Source of the DNA: Actinomycetes bacterium
GTDB lineage: Bacteria; Actinomycetota; Acidimicrobiia; Acidimicrobiales; SZUA-35
DNA: 39,843 nucleotides
Direction of reading: 5' to 3'
NCBI GenBank assembly: GCA_024280015.1
Contig: JAJRQY010000175.1
Coordinates: 1-39,843 of the forward strand
Below are positions 16,118 through 24,927 of this stretch, piece by piece (positions within the stretch are counted from its first letter, which is position 1; the number at the start of each line of letters is the position of its first letter). The translations under genes were made by a program, and so were the position numbers. Under the pieces are notes generated by a model. The model ran no database searches. It was not told the DNA's origin and saw only the letters and a list, made by a program, of their open reading frames with translations.

Positions 16118-16509
16118 CCACCCTGGTCCTGGACACCGGTGCACTCATTGCCCTGGATCACAACCAACGTGAGGTCTGGGCACTGCTAAGAATCGCTGTG
16201 CAAGACAGCAGTCTCATCCAGGTCCCAGCCGGCGTGATTGCCCAAGCTTGGCGAGACGGAAGCCGGCAAGCACTCTTGTCCCAGGCCATCAGCCGTTGTG
16301 ATGAGGTGGCCCTCGACGGCCCCACAGCAAGAACTGCTGGCCTGATCTGTGGGCGAACTGCTACCAGCGACGTCATCGACGCATCCGTAGCAATCACCGC
16401 GGCCGGAGCTTCCCGTCGAAGCAAGACCACGGTCCTGACCTCTGACCCCCAAGACATTGGCCTCCTACTCCAGGAGCTTGGCGCCAAGGTCTCCCTCGTG
16501 ACCGTTTAG
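16114..16509 (+). CDS. vapC: PIN-domain ribonuclease toxin (VapC-like)
   Basis: 131 aa. The PIN fold begins LVLDTGALIAL with Asp7; further acidic residues are Asp86 and Asp89 (TSDVIDA) and Asp111 and Asp114 (LTSDPQD). At the position where most VapC proteins have a metal-binding Glu there is Gln44 (VIAQAW); this AQ-W variant occurs, from memory, in an actinobacterial PIN subgroup. VapC toxins cut tRNA or rRNA. Co-translated with the antitoxin upstream. High confidence in the family; cellular target unknown. Confidence 0.88.
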   Translation: MTTLVLDTGALIALDHNQREVWALLRIAVQDSSLIQVPAGVIAQAWRDGSRQALLSQAISRCDEVALDGPTARTAGLICGRTATSDVIDASVAITAAGASRRSKTTVLTSDPQDIGLLLQELGAKVSLVTV

Positions 16510-16571
16510 AAACCACGCCTACCACCCACACCGCGTAGCCAGAGTTTTCGCTTCGGAGGAGGCATCGCTAT

Positions 16572-16577
16572 TAGGCT
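16572..16577 (+). promoter_or_regulatory. candidate -10 for the LLM oxidoreductase
   Basis: TAGGCT ends 7 nt before the ATG at 16585. GGAGGAGG at 16556-16563 is 21 nt upstream of the ATG, too far to act as its ribosome-binding site. Confidence 0.45.
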
Positions 16578-16584
16578 CGCCAAG

Positions 16585-17517
16585 ATGACTCGACCCTTCC
16601 GATTCGGAATCCAAGCTCAGAACGCCTCAACTCGCAAGGAGTGGGTCGACCTGGTCAAGAAATCTGAGGATCTTGGCTACTCGTCCATGACCCTGCCCGA
16701 CCACTTCGATGGGCAACTGGCCCCAGCGATAGCTCTCCAGGTCGCAGCCGATGTCACCACCAAGCTTCGGGTTGGAGCCTTAGTTTGGTGCAATGACTAC
16801 CGACACCCGGTCGTCTTCGCCAACGAGATGGCGACCCTGGACATCATGTCTGAAGGCAGGCTCGAGCTTGGTATCGGAGCAGGTTGGATGAAAACCGACT
16901 ACGACGCCGCTGGTCTCACCTACGATCGTCCAGGTATCCGGATCGAACGCCTGGTCGAGTCAGTCACCATTCTCAAGGGGCTCTTCGGAGACGGCCCGTT
17001 CTCCTTTGATGGTGAGTACTACACCATCACCGACCTCGACCTCCAGCCAAAGCCGGTACAGAAACCTCACCCGCCCATCCTCATTGGCGGTGGCGGCAAG
17101 CGAATGCTGCGAAATGCTGGTCGCCTAGCTGACATTGTTGGCATCAACCCCAATCTCAAGGCAGGCCTCGTCGATGCCACCACCGCGTCCGATGCCACGG
17201 CTGCCCGATTCAACGAGAAAATCGGATGGGTCAAGGAAGGGGCCGGAGATCGGTTCGGTGACATCGAACTGAACGTACGGGTCTTCGTCATGGTGCATAC
17301 CGATGACCGCACCGGGACCGCCGAGGCCCTGGCTCCGGCCATGGGTATGTCTGGCGCCGATGCGTTGGAGTCTCCCTTGGCGCTGGTCGGCGACACCAAG
17401 TCCATGGTCGAGGATCTGCAGGCCCGAAGAGAGAGCTTTGGGTTCAGCTATATCGGGATTGGTGTTGAAGAAATGGACCAGTTCGCTCCAGTCGTCGCGG
17501 CGCTGGCCGGGACCTAG
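16585..17517 (+). CDS. F420-dependent LLM-class oxidoreductase
   Basis: 310 aa, bacterial luciferase-like barrel. The N-terminus RPFRFGIQAQNASTRKEW, the SMTLPDHFDGQLAPAIAL segment, the GALVWCNDYRHPVVFANE block and GRLELGIGAGW match the group of coenzyme-F420-dependent enzymes typified by mycobacterial MSMEG_2516-like proteins. Such enzymes carry out hydride transfer with F420H2 on unknown substrates. It implies the host makes F420. Monocistronic by spacing, in its own leaderless-type unit, upstream of the PGPGW pair (42 bp). Confidence 0.9.
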   Translation: MTRPFRFGIQAQNASTRKEWVDLVKKSEDLGYSSMTLPDHFDGQLAPAIALQVAADVTTKLRVGALVWCNDYRHPVVFANEMATLDIMSEGRLELGIGAGWMKTDYDAAGLTYDRPGIRIERLVESVTILKGLFGDGPFSFDGEYYTITDLDLQPKPVQKPHPPILIGGGGKRMLRNAGRLADIVGINPNLKAGLVDATTASDATAARFNEKIGWVKEGAGDRFGDIELNVRVFVMVHTDDRTGTAEALAPAMGMSGADALESPLALVGDTKSMVEDLQARRESFGFSYIGIGVEEMDQFAPVVAALAGT

Positions 17518-17559
17518 CACCAACTAGTCTGGTCAGCCTCAAGTCTTCAAGGGACGCAG

Positions 17560-17883
17560 ATGCCAAACGATCAGTACGGCCCACCAACAAACCCGCCGCC
17601 ACCAGTTCCAGCTCCACCGAGCTCAGTTTCAGCAGCCCCACTTTCAGCAGTCGGCCCGTTGCGCCGCCTAGTAAATATCGTGTTGGGCAGCTTCTTGATG
17701 CTCATTGGCATACTGATGATCTTCATACCTGGCCCCGGAATCGCCGCAATTCTCGCTGGACTCAACCTCATCAAGCCCGATAATCGAATCTCGCAGTACA
17801 TTCGTGATCGAATGGCAAAACGGAATCAAGCGCGGGCCGGGACACATCCTCCACCATCCCCTCTTGGAGACCCAACCCAATGA
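17560..17883 (+). CDS. PGPGW-type small membrane protein (copy 1)
   Basis: 107 aa. A Pro-rich N-terminal tail (1-35) is followed by a hydrophobic hairpin at about 43-75 containing the diagnostic IPGPG motif and the GLNLIKPDN that follows, then a basic C-terminal tail (RDRMAKRNQAR). This matches the putative transmembrane PGPGW family, whose function is unknown. It overlaps the next gene, a close relative, by 4 bp (ATGA), so the two are translated together. A purine-rich AAGGGA lies 7 nt upstream of the ATG. Confidence 0.85.
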   Translation: MPNDQYGPPTNPPPPVPAPPSSVSAAPLSAVGPLRRLVNIVLGSFLMLIGILMIFIPGPGIAAILAGLNLIKPDNRISQYIRDRMAKRNQARAGTHPPPSPLGDPTQ

Positions 17884-18293
17884 AACTGGACTACGAAGAC
17901 CTTCAGCCTGGCATCAGCGAGAGCGAAGACGTCCACGGGATTCGTCGTTTCCAGAACATCATCATCGGTGTCTTCGTCGTGATCATTGGCATCATTCTGA
18001 TGCCCCTACCTGGTCCCGGTATCGCCATTGTTCTCGTTGGCCTCAATCTGATCAAGCCGGACAACAAACTCGTTCGCTATATCCGAGCCCGCACCCCTGG
18101 CATCCCCGAAGAAGGGAGCATTCCCCGCAACACAATCATCTTTGCGGTGGTGATGATGATTGGCGCATCCCTCATCTCCTACTTCTACGGAGACATCATC
18201 TTCGGCCCGATGAAGGAGTTCGCTGCTCCAGTTCTCGATCCAGTTAAGGGGTTCTTCGCCAACATCTGGAGTGGGCTTACGGGCTGGTTCTAG
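17880..18293 (+). CDS. PGPGW-type small membrane protein (copy 2)
   Basis: 137 aa. Residues 25-70 repeat copy 1 closely: IIIGVFVVIIGIILMPLPGPGIA and the same GLNLIKPDN continuation. It has an acidic N-terminal tail (ESEDVHG) instead of a Pro-rich one, and an extra C-terminal helix (about 82-101, IIFAVVMMIGASLISYFYG) followed by an amphipathic tail. The pair probably arose by tandem duplication and may form a heteromer. Function unknown. Confidence 0.85.
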   Translation: MKLDYEDLQPGISESEDVHGIRRFQNIIIGVFVVIIGIILMPLPGPGIAIVLVGLNLIKPDNKLVRYIRARTPGIPEEGSIPRNTIIFAVVMMIGASLISYFYGDIIFGPMKEFAAPVLDPVKGFFANIWSGLTGWF

Positions 18294-18310
18294 CAAGAAT
18301 CAGGATGGAT

Positions 18311-20542
18311 CTAGAGCGGGCCGAGGATGTCATCCAACGACATCTGAGTGGGCGCAGCTTGATGCTGGGCGGCACTGGCCTCAACCGCGGCGGCGTCATC
18401 GCTCACCAAGAATTCCGGCAATGGTCGCGAATGCACGATAACCAAGCGTTTGGTCGAGCGAGTCATCGCGACATAAAGCGAGCGAGCACCTTGAGGTTCC
18501 TGATCAACCATGTCGGCTGGTTCGACCACAATGGTGCTGTCCACCTCTAAACCCTTCACCAGGCTTACCGGCACCAGAGTGACCGGATGATCAAAACCAT
18601 CTCGTCGCGCCCGCCCGTAGTCAACCCCAGCGGCTTCGAATGCGGCCGACATCGCCTCATAGTCACCAGTGGCACACACCACCGCAACATTGCCTTGGCC
18701 GAGGCTGGCTTGTTCGGCTTGAGCTTCAGCAATCACTGATGCAAACAATGAGCCAGACGCCGGAGCCTTCACGAAACGCGGCTCATCACCATCGGAACGA
18801 ACCGCTTGCGGTGACGTCAACTCAGGAGCTGCAACCTTCAACACCCTGGCAGCTAACTCCATGGTCGGGCCAGGAATCCGATAGCCGACCGTTAGCTCGG
18901 CCCGACGCGGAGGCCGACGATCTGGCAAGTGTTCAAGAATCTCCGACCAGTTGGCGTGAGCCCACGATCCGGTCGACTGAGCAATATCACCAACAATGGT
19001 CATGGACCCATTTAGCGAGCGTCGGGTCAGCATTCGCAGCTGCATCGGGGAAAGATCCTGAGCCTCGTCGACCACAATGTGGCCATAGGTTCGAACATCA
19101 TCCAATTCCTGATGCTTCGGTCGGGGGCCAAGCCGTTCGAAGGCTTCATCCAGGACCGGGACATCGTCAATCGTCCAGATTCGCCCGGCGACGTCGTACT
19201 CGTCTTCCCACTCTTGATAGAGGGCTTCGTACTCATCACTGCTGAGCCGTTGACCACCAGCAGACCGCACCAGCGCCTTTGATCCGTACAGGTCATGGAC
19301 AAGCTGTGCCGGAGAAAGCACCGGCCACATTCGCAACAATATGGAGCGGATTCCTTCTTGTCCGGCCAACGCCTCGCGCACCGCATCAGGATCAGCTGGA
19401 CCATCAGGGTGAGATTCGGCCAGGGTCTCAAATACCGCTCGGACGACAAAGCCGCGTGCTGCGTTATGGCCACGGAATCGACGACGCGCCTGGCGAATGA
19501 TCTCTGCGGATTGTGCCACCGACATCCGCAGAAAGCGATGCCCATAGCCGACTCGCAAGTCTTCCTGCATCGGTCGCTGTCGGTCAGCAACCGCTCGCCT
19601 GATGAGGTTGACCATACGAAGGTCACCCTTGATCCTGCCACCACTTTGCGAGCTAAAGCCCTGCACCCGAACACCGGGGATGAGGTCGGCGAGAACAGAC
19701 ATCTGCACCCCGGCTTCGCCCAGCGAAGGCAGGACTTGTTCGATATAGCCCAAAAACAACCGGTTCGGTCCGACGACAAGAAGGCCTTGTCCTTCGAGGG
19801 GGAAACGGTGGCTGTACAGCAGGTAAGCGGCACGATGGAGGGCAACAACGGTCTTGCCGGTGCCCGGTCCCCCCTGCACGACGAGCACGCCGGGAAGCGG
19901 GGCCCGAATGATCTCATCCTGTTCGGCCTGGATGGTGCCGACAATGTCAGACAGTTGACCGGTCCGAGAAGTCTCCAGCGCGGCAATCAACGCACCTTCA
20001 CCGCGCAGCTCGCGTCCATTGACCATGACTCGCTTCGCCCCGGCAGCCTCACCAAAGAACTCATCCTCTAAGCCAAGCAATTCGCGGCCGCGGGAAATGA
20101 AGTGTCGGCGGCGAACGAGTCCCTGAGATTCGCGACCCGTTGCGCGGTAGAACGACTCTGCGATTGGCGCACGCCAGTCAACAATCAGGGGTTCCTTGTC
20201 GGCGTCAGAAATCGCAATTCGACCGATGTGATAGCTCTCGCCGCCAGCCTCTTCGGTCTGATCAATCCGGCCAAAACAAAGTGACCGGGTGCCGATATCG
20301 AGGTTGGCTAGCCGGGTGGCAATATTGCCAATGATGACCTCTCGCTCATAGCGAGCCTGGGTCGTTCCACCACGCCCGACCTCGACCATCGACTGCAACC
20401 GAAGGGCTTCAGCCCGGGTCTCCTCCAGTCGGTCATAAGACAGATCGAGGTGGGCTTGTTCGGCCGCCAACTCGAGATCAATGGACTGAGCACCAACAGA
20501 ACTATCCGAGCCATTCGTCGATCCTGAGTTTGATCCGGACAC
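18311..20542 (-). CDS. helD: HelD-like RNA polymerase-recycling helicase (actinobacterial type)
   Basis: UvrD/SF1-like ATPase, about 743 aa. Known HelD proteins insert into RNA polymerase, pry off nucleic acids and recycle the enzyme; some actinobacterial forms influence rifampicin sensitivity. Residues about 15-60 form the N-terminal coiled coil (QAHLDLSYDRLEETRAEALR). The FGRID and DWRAP blocks precede Walker A GGPGTGKT (about 222-229), and VVDEAQDLSP (Walker B) is near 493. The C-terminus has VKGLEVDSTIVVEP and LYVAMTRSTKRL. I choose the GTG at 20542, which has AGGAG just upstream; a TTG at 20626 would add 28 residues unlike the family. Confidence 0.92.
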   Translation of the reverse strand: MSGSNSGSTNGSDSSVGAQSIDLELAAEQAHLDLSYDRLEETRAEALRLQSMVEVGRGGTTQARYEREVIIGNIATRLANLDIGTRSLCFGRIDQTEEAGGESYHIGRIAISDADKEPLIVDWRAPIAESFYRATGRESQGLVRRRHFISRGRELLGLEDEFFGEAAGAKRVMVNGRELRGEGALIAALETSRTGQLSDIVGTIQAEQDEIIRAPLPGVLVVQGGPGTGKTVVALHRAAYLLYSHRFPLEGQGLLVVGPNRLFLGYIEQVLPSLGEAGVQMSVLADLIPGVRVQGFSSQSGGRIKGDLRMVNLIRRAVADRQRPMQEDLRVGYGHRFLRMSVAQSAEIIRQARRRFRGHNAARGFVVRAVFETLAESHPDGPADPDAVREALAGQEGIRSILLRMWPVLSPAQLVHDLYGSKALVRSAGGQRLSSDEYEALYQEWEDEYDVAGRIWTIDDVPVLDEAFERLGPRPKHQELDDVRTYGHIVVDEAQDLSPMQLRMLTRRSLNGSMTIVGDIAQSTGSWAHANWSEILEHLPDRRPPRRAELTVGYRIPGPTMELAARVLKVAAPELTSPQAVRSDGDEPRFVKAPASGSLFASVIAEAQAEQASLGQGNVAVVCATGDYEAMSAAFEAAGVDYGRARRDGFDHPVTLVPVSLVKGLEVDSTIVVEPADMVDQEPQGARSLYVAMTRSTKRLVIVHSRPLPEFLVSDDAAAVEASAAQHQAAPTQMSLDDILGPL

Positions 20543-20759
20543 ACCACTCCTGTACTGGTTGACAACTAATTCGGGACGACGACTCTGGGCACACAAGCCC
20601 ATGGATGCGAACACCGAAGCCGTCAAATAGGGTACGTAAGGCTATTGGTAGAACAAGGCTGCTCCCCCCACGCGACTCACTTCTCAACATCGAAGGATGT
20701 TCCTCCAATCCAGAGCGCTAGCGTCTTCAGACGGCAATACGAGTTTCTGGGAGTCAGCG

Positions 20760-22118
20760 GTGACAACAACGAAGGTGGTGATCATAGGAGGTGGCATTGC
20801 CGGGCTCTGTGCTGCCTATGACCTCCACAAAGCTGGCTGTGACGTCACTCTTCACGAGGCCAGCAGCCGCTTCGGTGGCAAGATCTACTCCTCCAAGGTC
20901 GGCCATCGCATCGTCGACGCCGGTCCAGATAGTTTCCCCGCTCGACTCCCCCAAGGACGTCAGCTCTGTGAGGACCTGGGCCTTGACTCTGAACTCACCA
21001 GCCCAATTGCTCCCATTCCGTCGTTGATACATCGCGACGGCAAGCTTTTCACTCCTCCAAAGGGGACCGTACTTGGTATCCCTACCGATCTGGAAGCTCT
21101 GGCAGAATCCGGATTGATCTCGTCTGACGGGGTGGCTCGCGCCGCCGAGGACCTCAATCTGCCAAGCACAACCATTGGCGATGACGCATCCGTCGGTACC
21201 TACTTTCGAGCCCGACTCGGTGACGAGGTAACCGACTGGCTCATTGAACCGACCATTGGTGCCTCCCATGCCTCCGACATCAATCGCCTGAGCCTCCGCG
21301 CCAGCTCACCGGTGTTGTGGGACATCGCAACATCGAATCGTTCGATCATCAAGGGCCTGCGAGAAGCGCGCGGTGGGGTCGGATCAACTCAAGGATCGGC
21401 CGGAGTGAACGAGCCTGTGTTCTCCGGTTTACCTGGTGGCATCTATCGGATTGTGGAACGACTGCTGGAAGAACTATCAGGAGCCGACCTTCGCCTTGAC
21501 TCCCCCATTGAGGACCTTGAGTCCTTGGAATATGACCACCTGATCATCGCGACGCCTACCCCGGTGACCGCACGACTCATGCAGTCGGTTTCCCCCGATG
21601 GTGCCAAGCTGTTGGCCGATATCGAGTACTCATCGTTGGCCCAGGTCACCGTTGAGTTTTCCAAGTCTGCGCTGAGTTCAATCCCCGAAACATCCATGCT
21701 CTTCTTCCCAGCCATTGGTGGCGGGGTATTGTCCAATGCGACCTGGCTGAGCAATAAGTGGGCGCACTACGCCGAGACGTCTGGCCACCGCGACACCGTT
21801 CTCATCCGCCTCACATCAGGCCGCTCCGGAGACGGACGAGCCATTGGCCTTGATGACGACACACTTACCAGCCGACTGATCAGTGACTTTCGTACCGCAA
21901 TCCAGGTTGATCAAGAGCCGCTGAATTCTCGGGTGGTTCGATGGCCCGAAGCTCTCCCCCACTATGCACCCGGTCATGCCACCCGCGTTGAGCAGATTCT
22001 GGCCTCAGTAGCCAAGGACGCACCTCAAGTCCAGCTAGTTGGAGCAGCCTATGAGGGCACCCAACTGCCGGTCTGCATCGGCAGCGGGCGAGATGCGGCC
22101 GCCCGTATCCTGGCTTGA
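20760..22118 (+). CDS. hemY: protoporphyrinogen oxidase (oxygen-dependent type)
   Basis: Flavoprotein that oxidises protoporphyrinogen (or coproporphyrinogen, as in Gram-positives) in haem synthesis. From the GTG at 20760 (GGGAG ribosome-binding site 6 nt upstream) it is 452 aa, with the FAD-binding Rossmann motif VIIGGGIAGLCAAYDL at once and the second FAD strand GRKIYS-like FGGKIYSS. AGPDSFPARLPQGRQLCEDLGL, EPTIGASHASD and the GLPGGIYRIVERL block are characteristic, and the C-terminal VGAAYEGTQLPVCIGSGRDAA is the FAD-closing motif. A TTG at 20697 would give a longer protein without family support. Other haem genes are not present. It abuts the Lnt-like gene by a TGATG overlap. Confidence 0.92.
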   Translation: MTTTKVVIIGGGIAGLCAAYDLHKAGCDVTLHEASSRFGGKIYSSKVGHRIVDAGPDSFPARLPQGRQLCEDLGLDSELTSPIAPIPSLIHRDGKLFTPPKGTVLGIPTDLEALAESGLISSDGVARAAEDLNLPSTTIGDDASVGTYFRARLGDEVTDWLIEPTIGASHASDINRLSLRASSPVLWDIATSNRSIIKGLREARGGVGSTQGSAGVNEPVFSGLPGGIYRIVERLLEELSGADLRLDSPIEDLESLEYDHLIIATPTPVTARLMQSVSPDGAKLLADIEYSSLAQVTVEFSKSALSSIPETSMLFFPAIGGGVLSNATWLSNKWAHYAETSGHRDTVLIRLTSGRSGDGRAIGLDDDTLTSRLISDFRTAIQVDQEPLNSRVVRWPEALPHYAPGHATRVEQILASVAKDAPQVQLVGAAYEGTQLPVCIGSGRDAAARILA

Positions 22119-23626
22119 TGCCATCCACCAAAGGGCGACTGACCGACACCTTGACTGGTTCGGGCTCTCTGTCGGTTTCCATTCGCTGTGCTGTCGCCGG
22201 CATCTGTATTGCGGGGGCCGTCCCTCCCTGGGGATGGTGGCCTCTGGCCTTCGTCGGCTTCGCCATATTTGACCAGCTCTTGGCCAACACAACTTGGAAG
22301 CAGCGATTCCGACGGGGTTGGTTGATTGCAGCTTGGTGGTTGTATCCAGCCATGTTGTGGATGTTCGATCTCACGGCGCCCGGGTACTTCGCCGTTGTAG
22401 CAATTTTTGGCCTCTACTTCGGGGTCGCCGCTGCCCTCACTCCGCCAGACCCAAGAATCAGGCGTCTGGTGTTTCCCGGGATCTTTGCTCTGGCCGAGCT
22501 GACACGCTGGTATGTGCCCTTCGGCGGCGTTCCCGTGGCCAACGTTGCCTTGGGCCAGGTTGATTCTCCGCTAGGACAAACAGCAAGACTGGCGGGAGCT
22601 CTTCTGGTCGTCGTTCTGGTTGTCGTGGTCGGACAAGCCCTCTCGGCCGCGCTCACTCACGACTACCGGGCAGCAGGCATCGGCGGCGCAGTTGTCGCGG
22701 TGTTCTTGGCCGCGACAGCCTTGCACCCATCGGCGACCGTCGAACGGGCCGCCGACGTTGCCGTCATCCAGGGCGGTGGTCCAACACGAACCCGGGCATC
22801 ACGTTCCCAAGAACCCGTGGTCCTGGCCCGTCATTTGGAAGCGACCAAGCAGCTGGACCAGCCCGTCGACCTGATCTTGTGGCCGGAGAATGTGGTCAAC
22901 CCTGGAGGCATTCTCAGTATTGAGGACGCGCGAGACCGGGTCAGCAATGTGGCTATCCAACAGCAGGCCACCCTGCTTCCCGGCTGGTTCCATTCGGCCC
23001 CAAACGGAGAAAACACCGTCAACTACCAGACCTCAATTGATCCTGATGGTGAGGTGGTTGACCGCTACGACAAGGTCCAGATTGTCCCCTTCGGTGAGTA
23101 CGTTCCCTTTCGGAGCCTGGTGGAACTGCTCAACGACGAGATCCCCAACCGTGATGTGATTCGAGGTACTGAGGCACCTGTCTTGGACACGCCGATTGGA
23201 CCGGTCGGTGTCGCCATTTCCTGGGAGGCATATTTTGACCATCGCTCTCGTCACGCGGTTCGCGAGGGAGCCCAGCTTCTGACCAACCCAACAAATGGTG
23301 CAACCTATTGGCTGACCCAGGTTCATACCCAGCAGGTGGCTTCAAACCAGTTGCGGGCCATCGAGAATGACCGCTGGCTCCTCATGGCAGGGCCAACTGG
23401 TATGTCGGCCATCATTGCCCCGGACGGTGAGGTCACCCAACGCACTGGTATTGGCGAACGACGCAGTCTTGTCGGCACAATTCAGATGCGCTCAGGGCGA
23501 ACTCTGGCCAGCCGCGTTGGGGCCTGGCCCGGCTTACTGTATGGGCTGGCAGCTGTTGCCCTCGGGCTCTGGACTCTGGGTCGTGGGAATCGATCGGCCA
23601 CCATGCCAGCCCCCGACTCAGCCTGA
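22118..23626 (+). CDS. lnt: apolipoprotein N-acyltransferase-like protein (Lnt), catalytic Cys replaced
   Basis: 502 aa. An N-terminal membrane domain of about six helices (about 20-205) with GAVPPWGWWPL precedes a C-terminal nitrilase-fold domain. Lnt adds a third acyl chain to lipoproteins through a Glu-Lys-Cys triad. Glu257 (LWPENV) and Lys319 (YDKVQIVPFGEYVPF) are present, but the Cys position is Ser368 in VAISWEAYF. The end of the nitrilase domain (NPTNGATYW, QLRAIENDRW) is intact. A closing helix is at about 460-485. The ATG at 22118 overlaps the hemY stop as TGATG. It may be a non-acyltransferring or altered homologue. Confidence 0.88.
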   Translation: MPSTKGRLTDTLTGSGSLSVSIRCAVAGICIAGAVPPWGWWPLAFVGFAIFDQLLANTTWKQRFRRGWLIAAWWLYPAMLWMFDLTAPGYFAVVAIFGLYFGVAAALTPPDPRIRRLVFPGIFALAELTRWYVPFGGVPVANVALGQVDSPLGQTARLAGALLVVVLVVVVGQALSAALTHDYRAAGIGGAVVAVFLAATALHPSATVERAADVAVIQGGGPTRTRASRSQEPVVLARHLEATKQLDQPVDLILWPENVVNPGGILSIEDARDRVSNVAIQQQATLLPGWFHSAPNGENTVNYQTSIDPDGEVVDRYDKVQIVPFGEYVPFRSLVELLNDEIPNRDVIRGTEAPVLDTPIGPVGVAISWEAYFDHRSRHAVREGAQLLTNPTNGATYWLTQVHTQQVASNQLRAIENDRWLLMAGPTGMSAIIAPDGEVTQRTGIGERRSLVGTIQMRSGRTLASRVGAWPGLLYGLAAVALGLWTLGRGNRSATMPAPDSA

Positions 23627-23667
23627 CACAAGCGCCGGTCCTCGGATGCTTCGTCACTGCCGGACTG

Positions 23668-24813
23668 CTAATTAGCCACCGGTTCTGAATGCTCAATGGT
23701 GTCGGTTGGATCAGTCAGGTTCCGGATCGAGAAGACGGCAAATCCCATCGTGATCATCAGGCTGCCGCCCACCCAGCCCAGCATGGTCGAACCCGAACCT
23801 TGGAGGATGAGTCCTCCAAGCAGTGGACCAAAAACGCGGCCGATCGCCATCACCGCTTGAGCATCTCCCGCTCGCTCTTGGGGATACTCTGACCGTTCCG
23901 CCAGGATGGTGAATACACCCGGCACCCCCATCCAGAAGGCGAAGCCCCACCAGGCTGCCGCCGCGGCAAAGACCCAGGTCGAGTTAGCGGTTGCCAGCAA
24001 GATCGCCATTACTCCGGCGCTCATAAGCCAGGGGCCAGGAATCCCTCTCTTGCCGGTACGCCCAGCACTCAGGGTGGAACACAATGCGTTCAAGCTGAAA
24101 ACCCAGGCCACTTGTGAGGCGGACAATTCAAGTCGTTGAGCCCCAATGACTACGGCATAGGTGAAGACTGAGGACCCTCCGAGGGTGAAGAGTCCAAGAA
24201 AGAGCAGCAGAATCTGGGCCACGAATACTGCCTGGTGCCGTTCGGTGGTAGGCCTCGGAGGATCGGTGACACCGGTTGTTCGGTTGAAGATCAGGGGGCC
24301 GATTGCCAATAGTCCAAGGAAGAAGAAGATAGAGGATGCCCCACCCCTGGTCGCGACTAGCGCAATCAATGGAGAAGTCAAGACACCAACGATTGGTCCG
24401 ACAACGGCAATCTCCCCCATCCTCGCCTCGTCACCAAATACTTGAACCCAGCCAAACCAACTGATCATTCCCATGGAGATTCCGGACAGAAACCGTAGGC
24501 CAATGAGGATTGGGTAGGCGGGCAGGAGGGCCGATATCAGGTTGGCAACCACCGCCAGCACCAGGGCAACAAAGAAGACCCTGCGAGTTGGGCTGAGGCG
24601 GCGCCCGGCACCCCAGCTGCCAATCACGAAACCACCAAGCTGAAAGGTTCCGATGAAGGATGTAAGTCCAAGGCCAATGCCGTAGTGCTCAGAAATCAGC
24701 GGAAACAGAAAGGGAGTCGAGACAAACACCAGGGTGCCGAAGCCAGTGGCCAACAAGATGCCGACCGAAACCGTTGGATTGAGGAGGAGGCTGACTCGAA
24801 CCGGGAGCTGCAT
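23668..24813 (-). CDS. MFS transporter
   Basis: 381 aa with about eleven to twelve hydrophobic segments across the chain and the major-facilitator loop between helices 2 and 3 (GSWGAGRRLSPTRR). The helix 4-5 region LIGLRFLSGISMGMISWFG is typical. Substrate cannot be inferred. It is convergent with lnt (41 bp). The start ATG at 24813 has TAGCCT 9 nt upstream on the minus strand as a possible -10, and a perfect 7-bp palindrome lies farther upstream (24857-24871). Confidence 0.9.
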   Translation of the reverse strand: MQLPVRVSLLLNPTVSVGILLATGFGTLVFVSTPFLFPLISEHYGIGLGLTSFIGTFQLGGFVIGSWGAGRRLSPTRRVFFVALVLAVVANLISALLPAYPILIGLRFLSGISMGMISWFGWVQVFGDEARMGEIAVVGPIVGVLTSPLIALVATRGGASSIFFFLGLLAIGPLIFNRTTGVTDPPRPTTERHQAVFVAQILLLFLGLFTLGGSSVFTYAVVIGAQRLELSASQVAWVFSLNALCSTLSAGRTGKRGIPGPWLMSAGVMAILLATANSTWVFAAAAAWWGFAFWMGVPGVFTILAERSEYPQERAGDAQAVMAIGRVFGPLLGGLILQGSGSTMLGWVGGSLMITMGFAVFSIRNLTDPTDTIEHSEPVAN

Positions 24814-24856
24814 AGAACGCCCAGGCTAGACAATCCATCCAGGGCTGGGACCCGAG

Positions 24857-24871
24857 TTTTGGTCACCAAAA
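24857..24871. promoter_or_regulatory. operator-like palindrome upstream of the MFS gene
   Basis: TTTTGGT and ACCAAAA arms around one central C, about 45 nt upstream of the MFS start. It could bind a dimeric regulator. Part of its T/A run also provides the T-rich stretch after the hairpin at 24881-24915 when read on the minus strand. Confidence 0.4.
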
Positions 24872-24880
24872 ACGCGTCTT

Positions 24881-24915
24881 GCTGGCCAGACCGATTGATG
24901 GGCGGTCTGGCCAGC
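24881..24915 (-). terminator. strong hairpin terminating the 25023-27976 unit
   Basis: Perfect 13-bp inverted repeat (GCTGGCCAGACCG and its complement) with a 9-nt loop, 107 nt after the stop of the membrane protein at 25023. On the minus strand it is followed by AAGACGCGTTTTTGG, a short T-run 8 nt past the stem, so it is an imperfect intrinsic terminator. Confidence 0.7.
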
Positions 24916-24927
24916 GGGTAGGGAGTT

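Noticed and set aside
19295-20071. 258-codon frame opposite helD
   Set aside because: Fully inside helD, no family resemblance.
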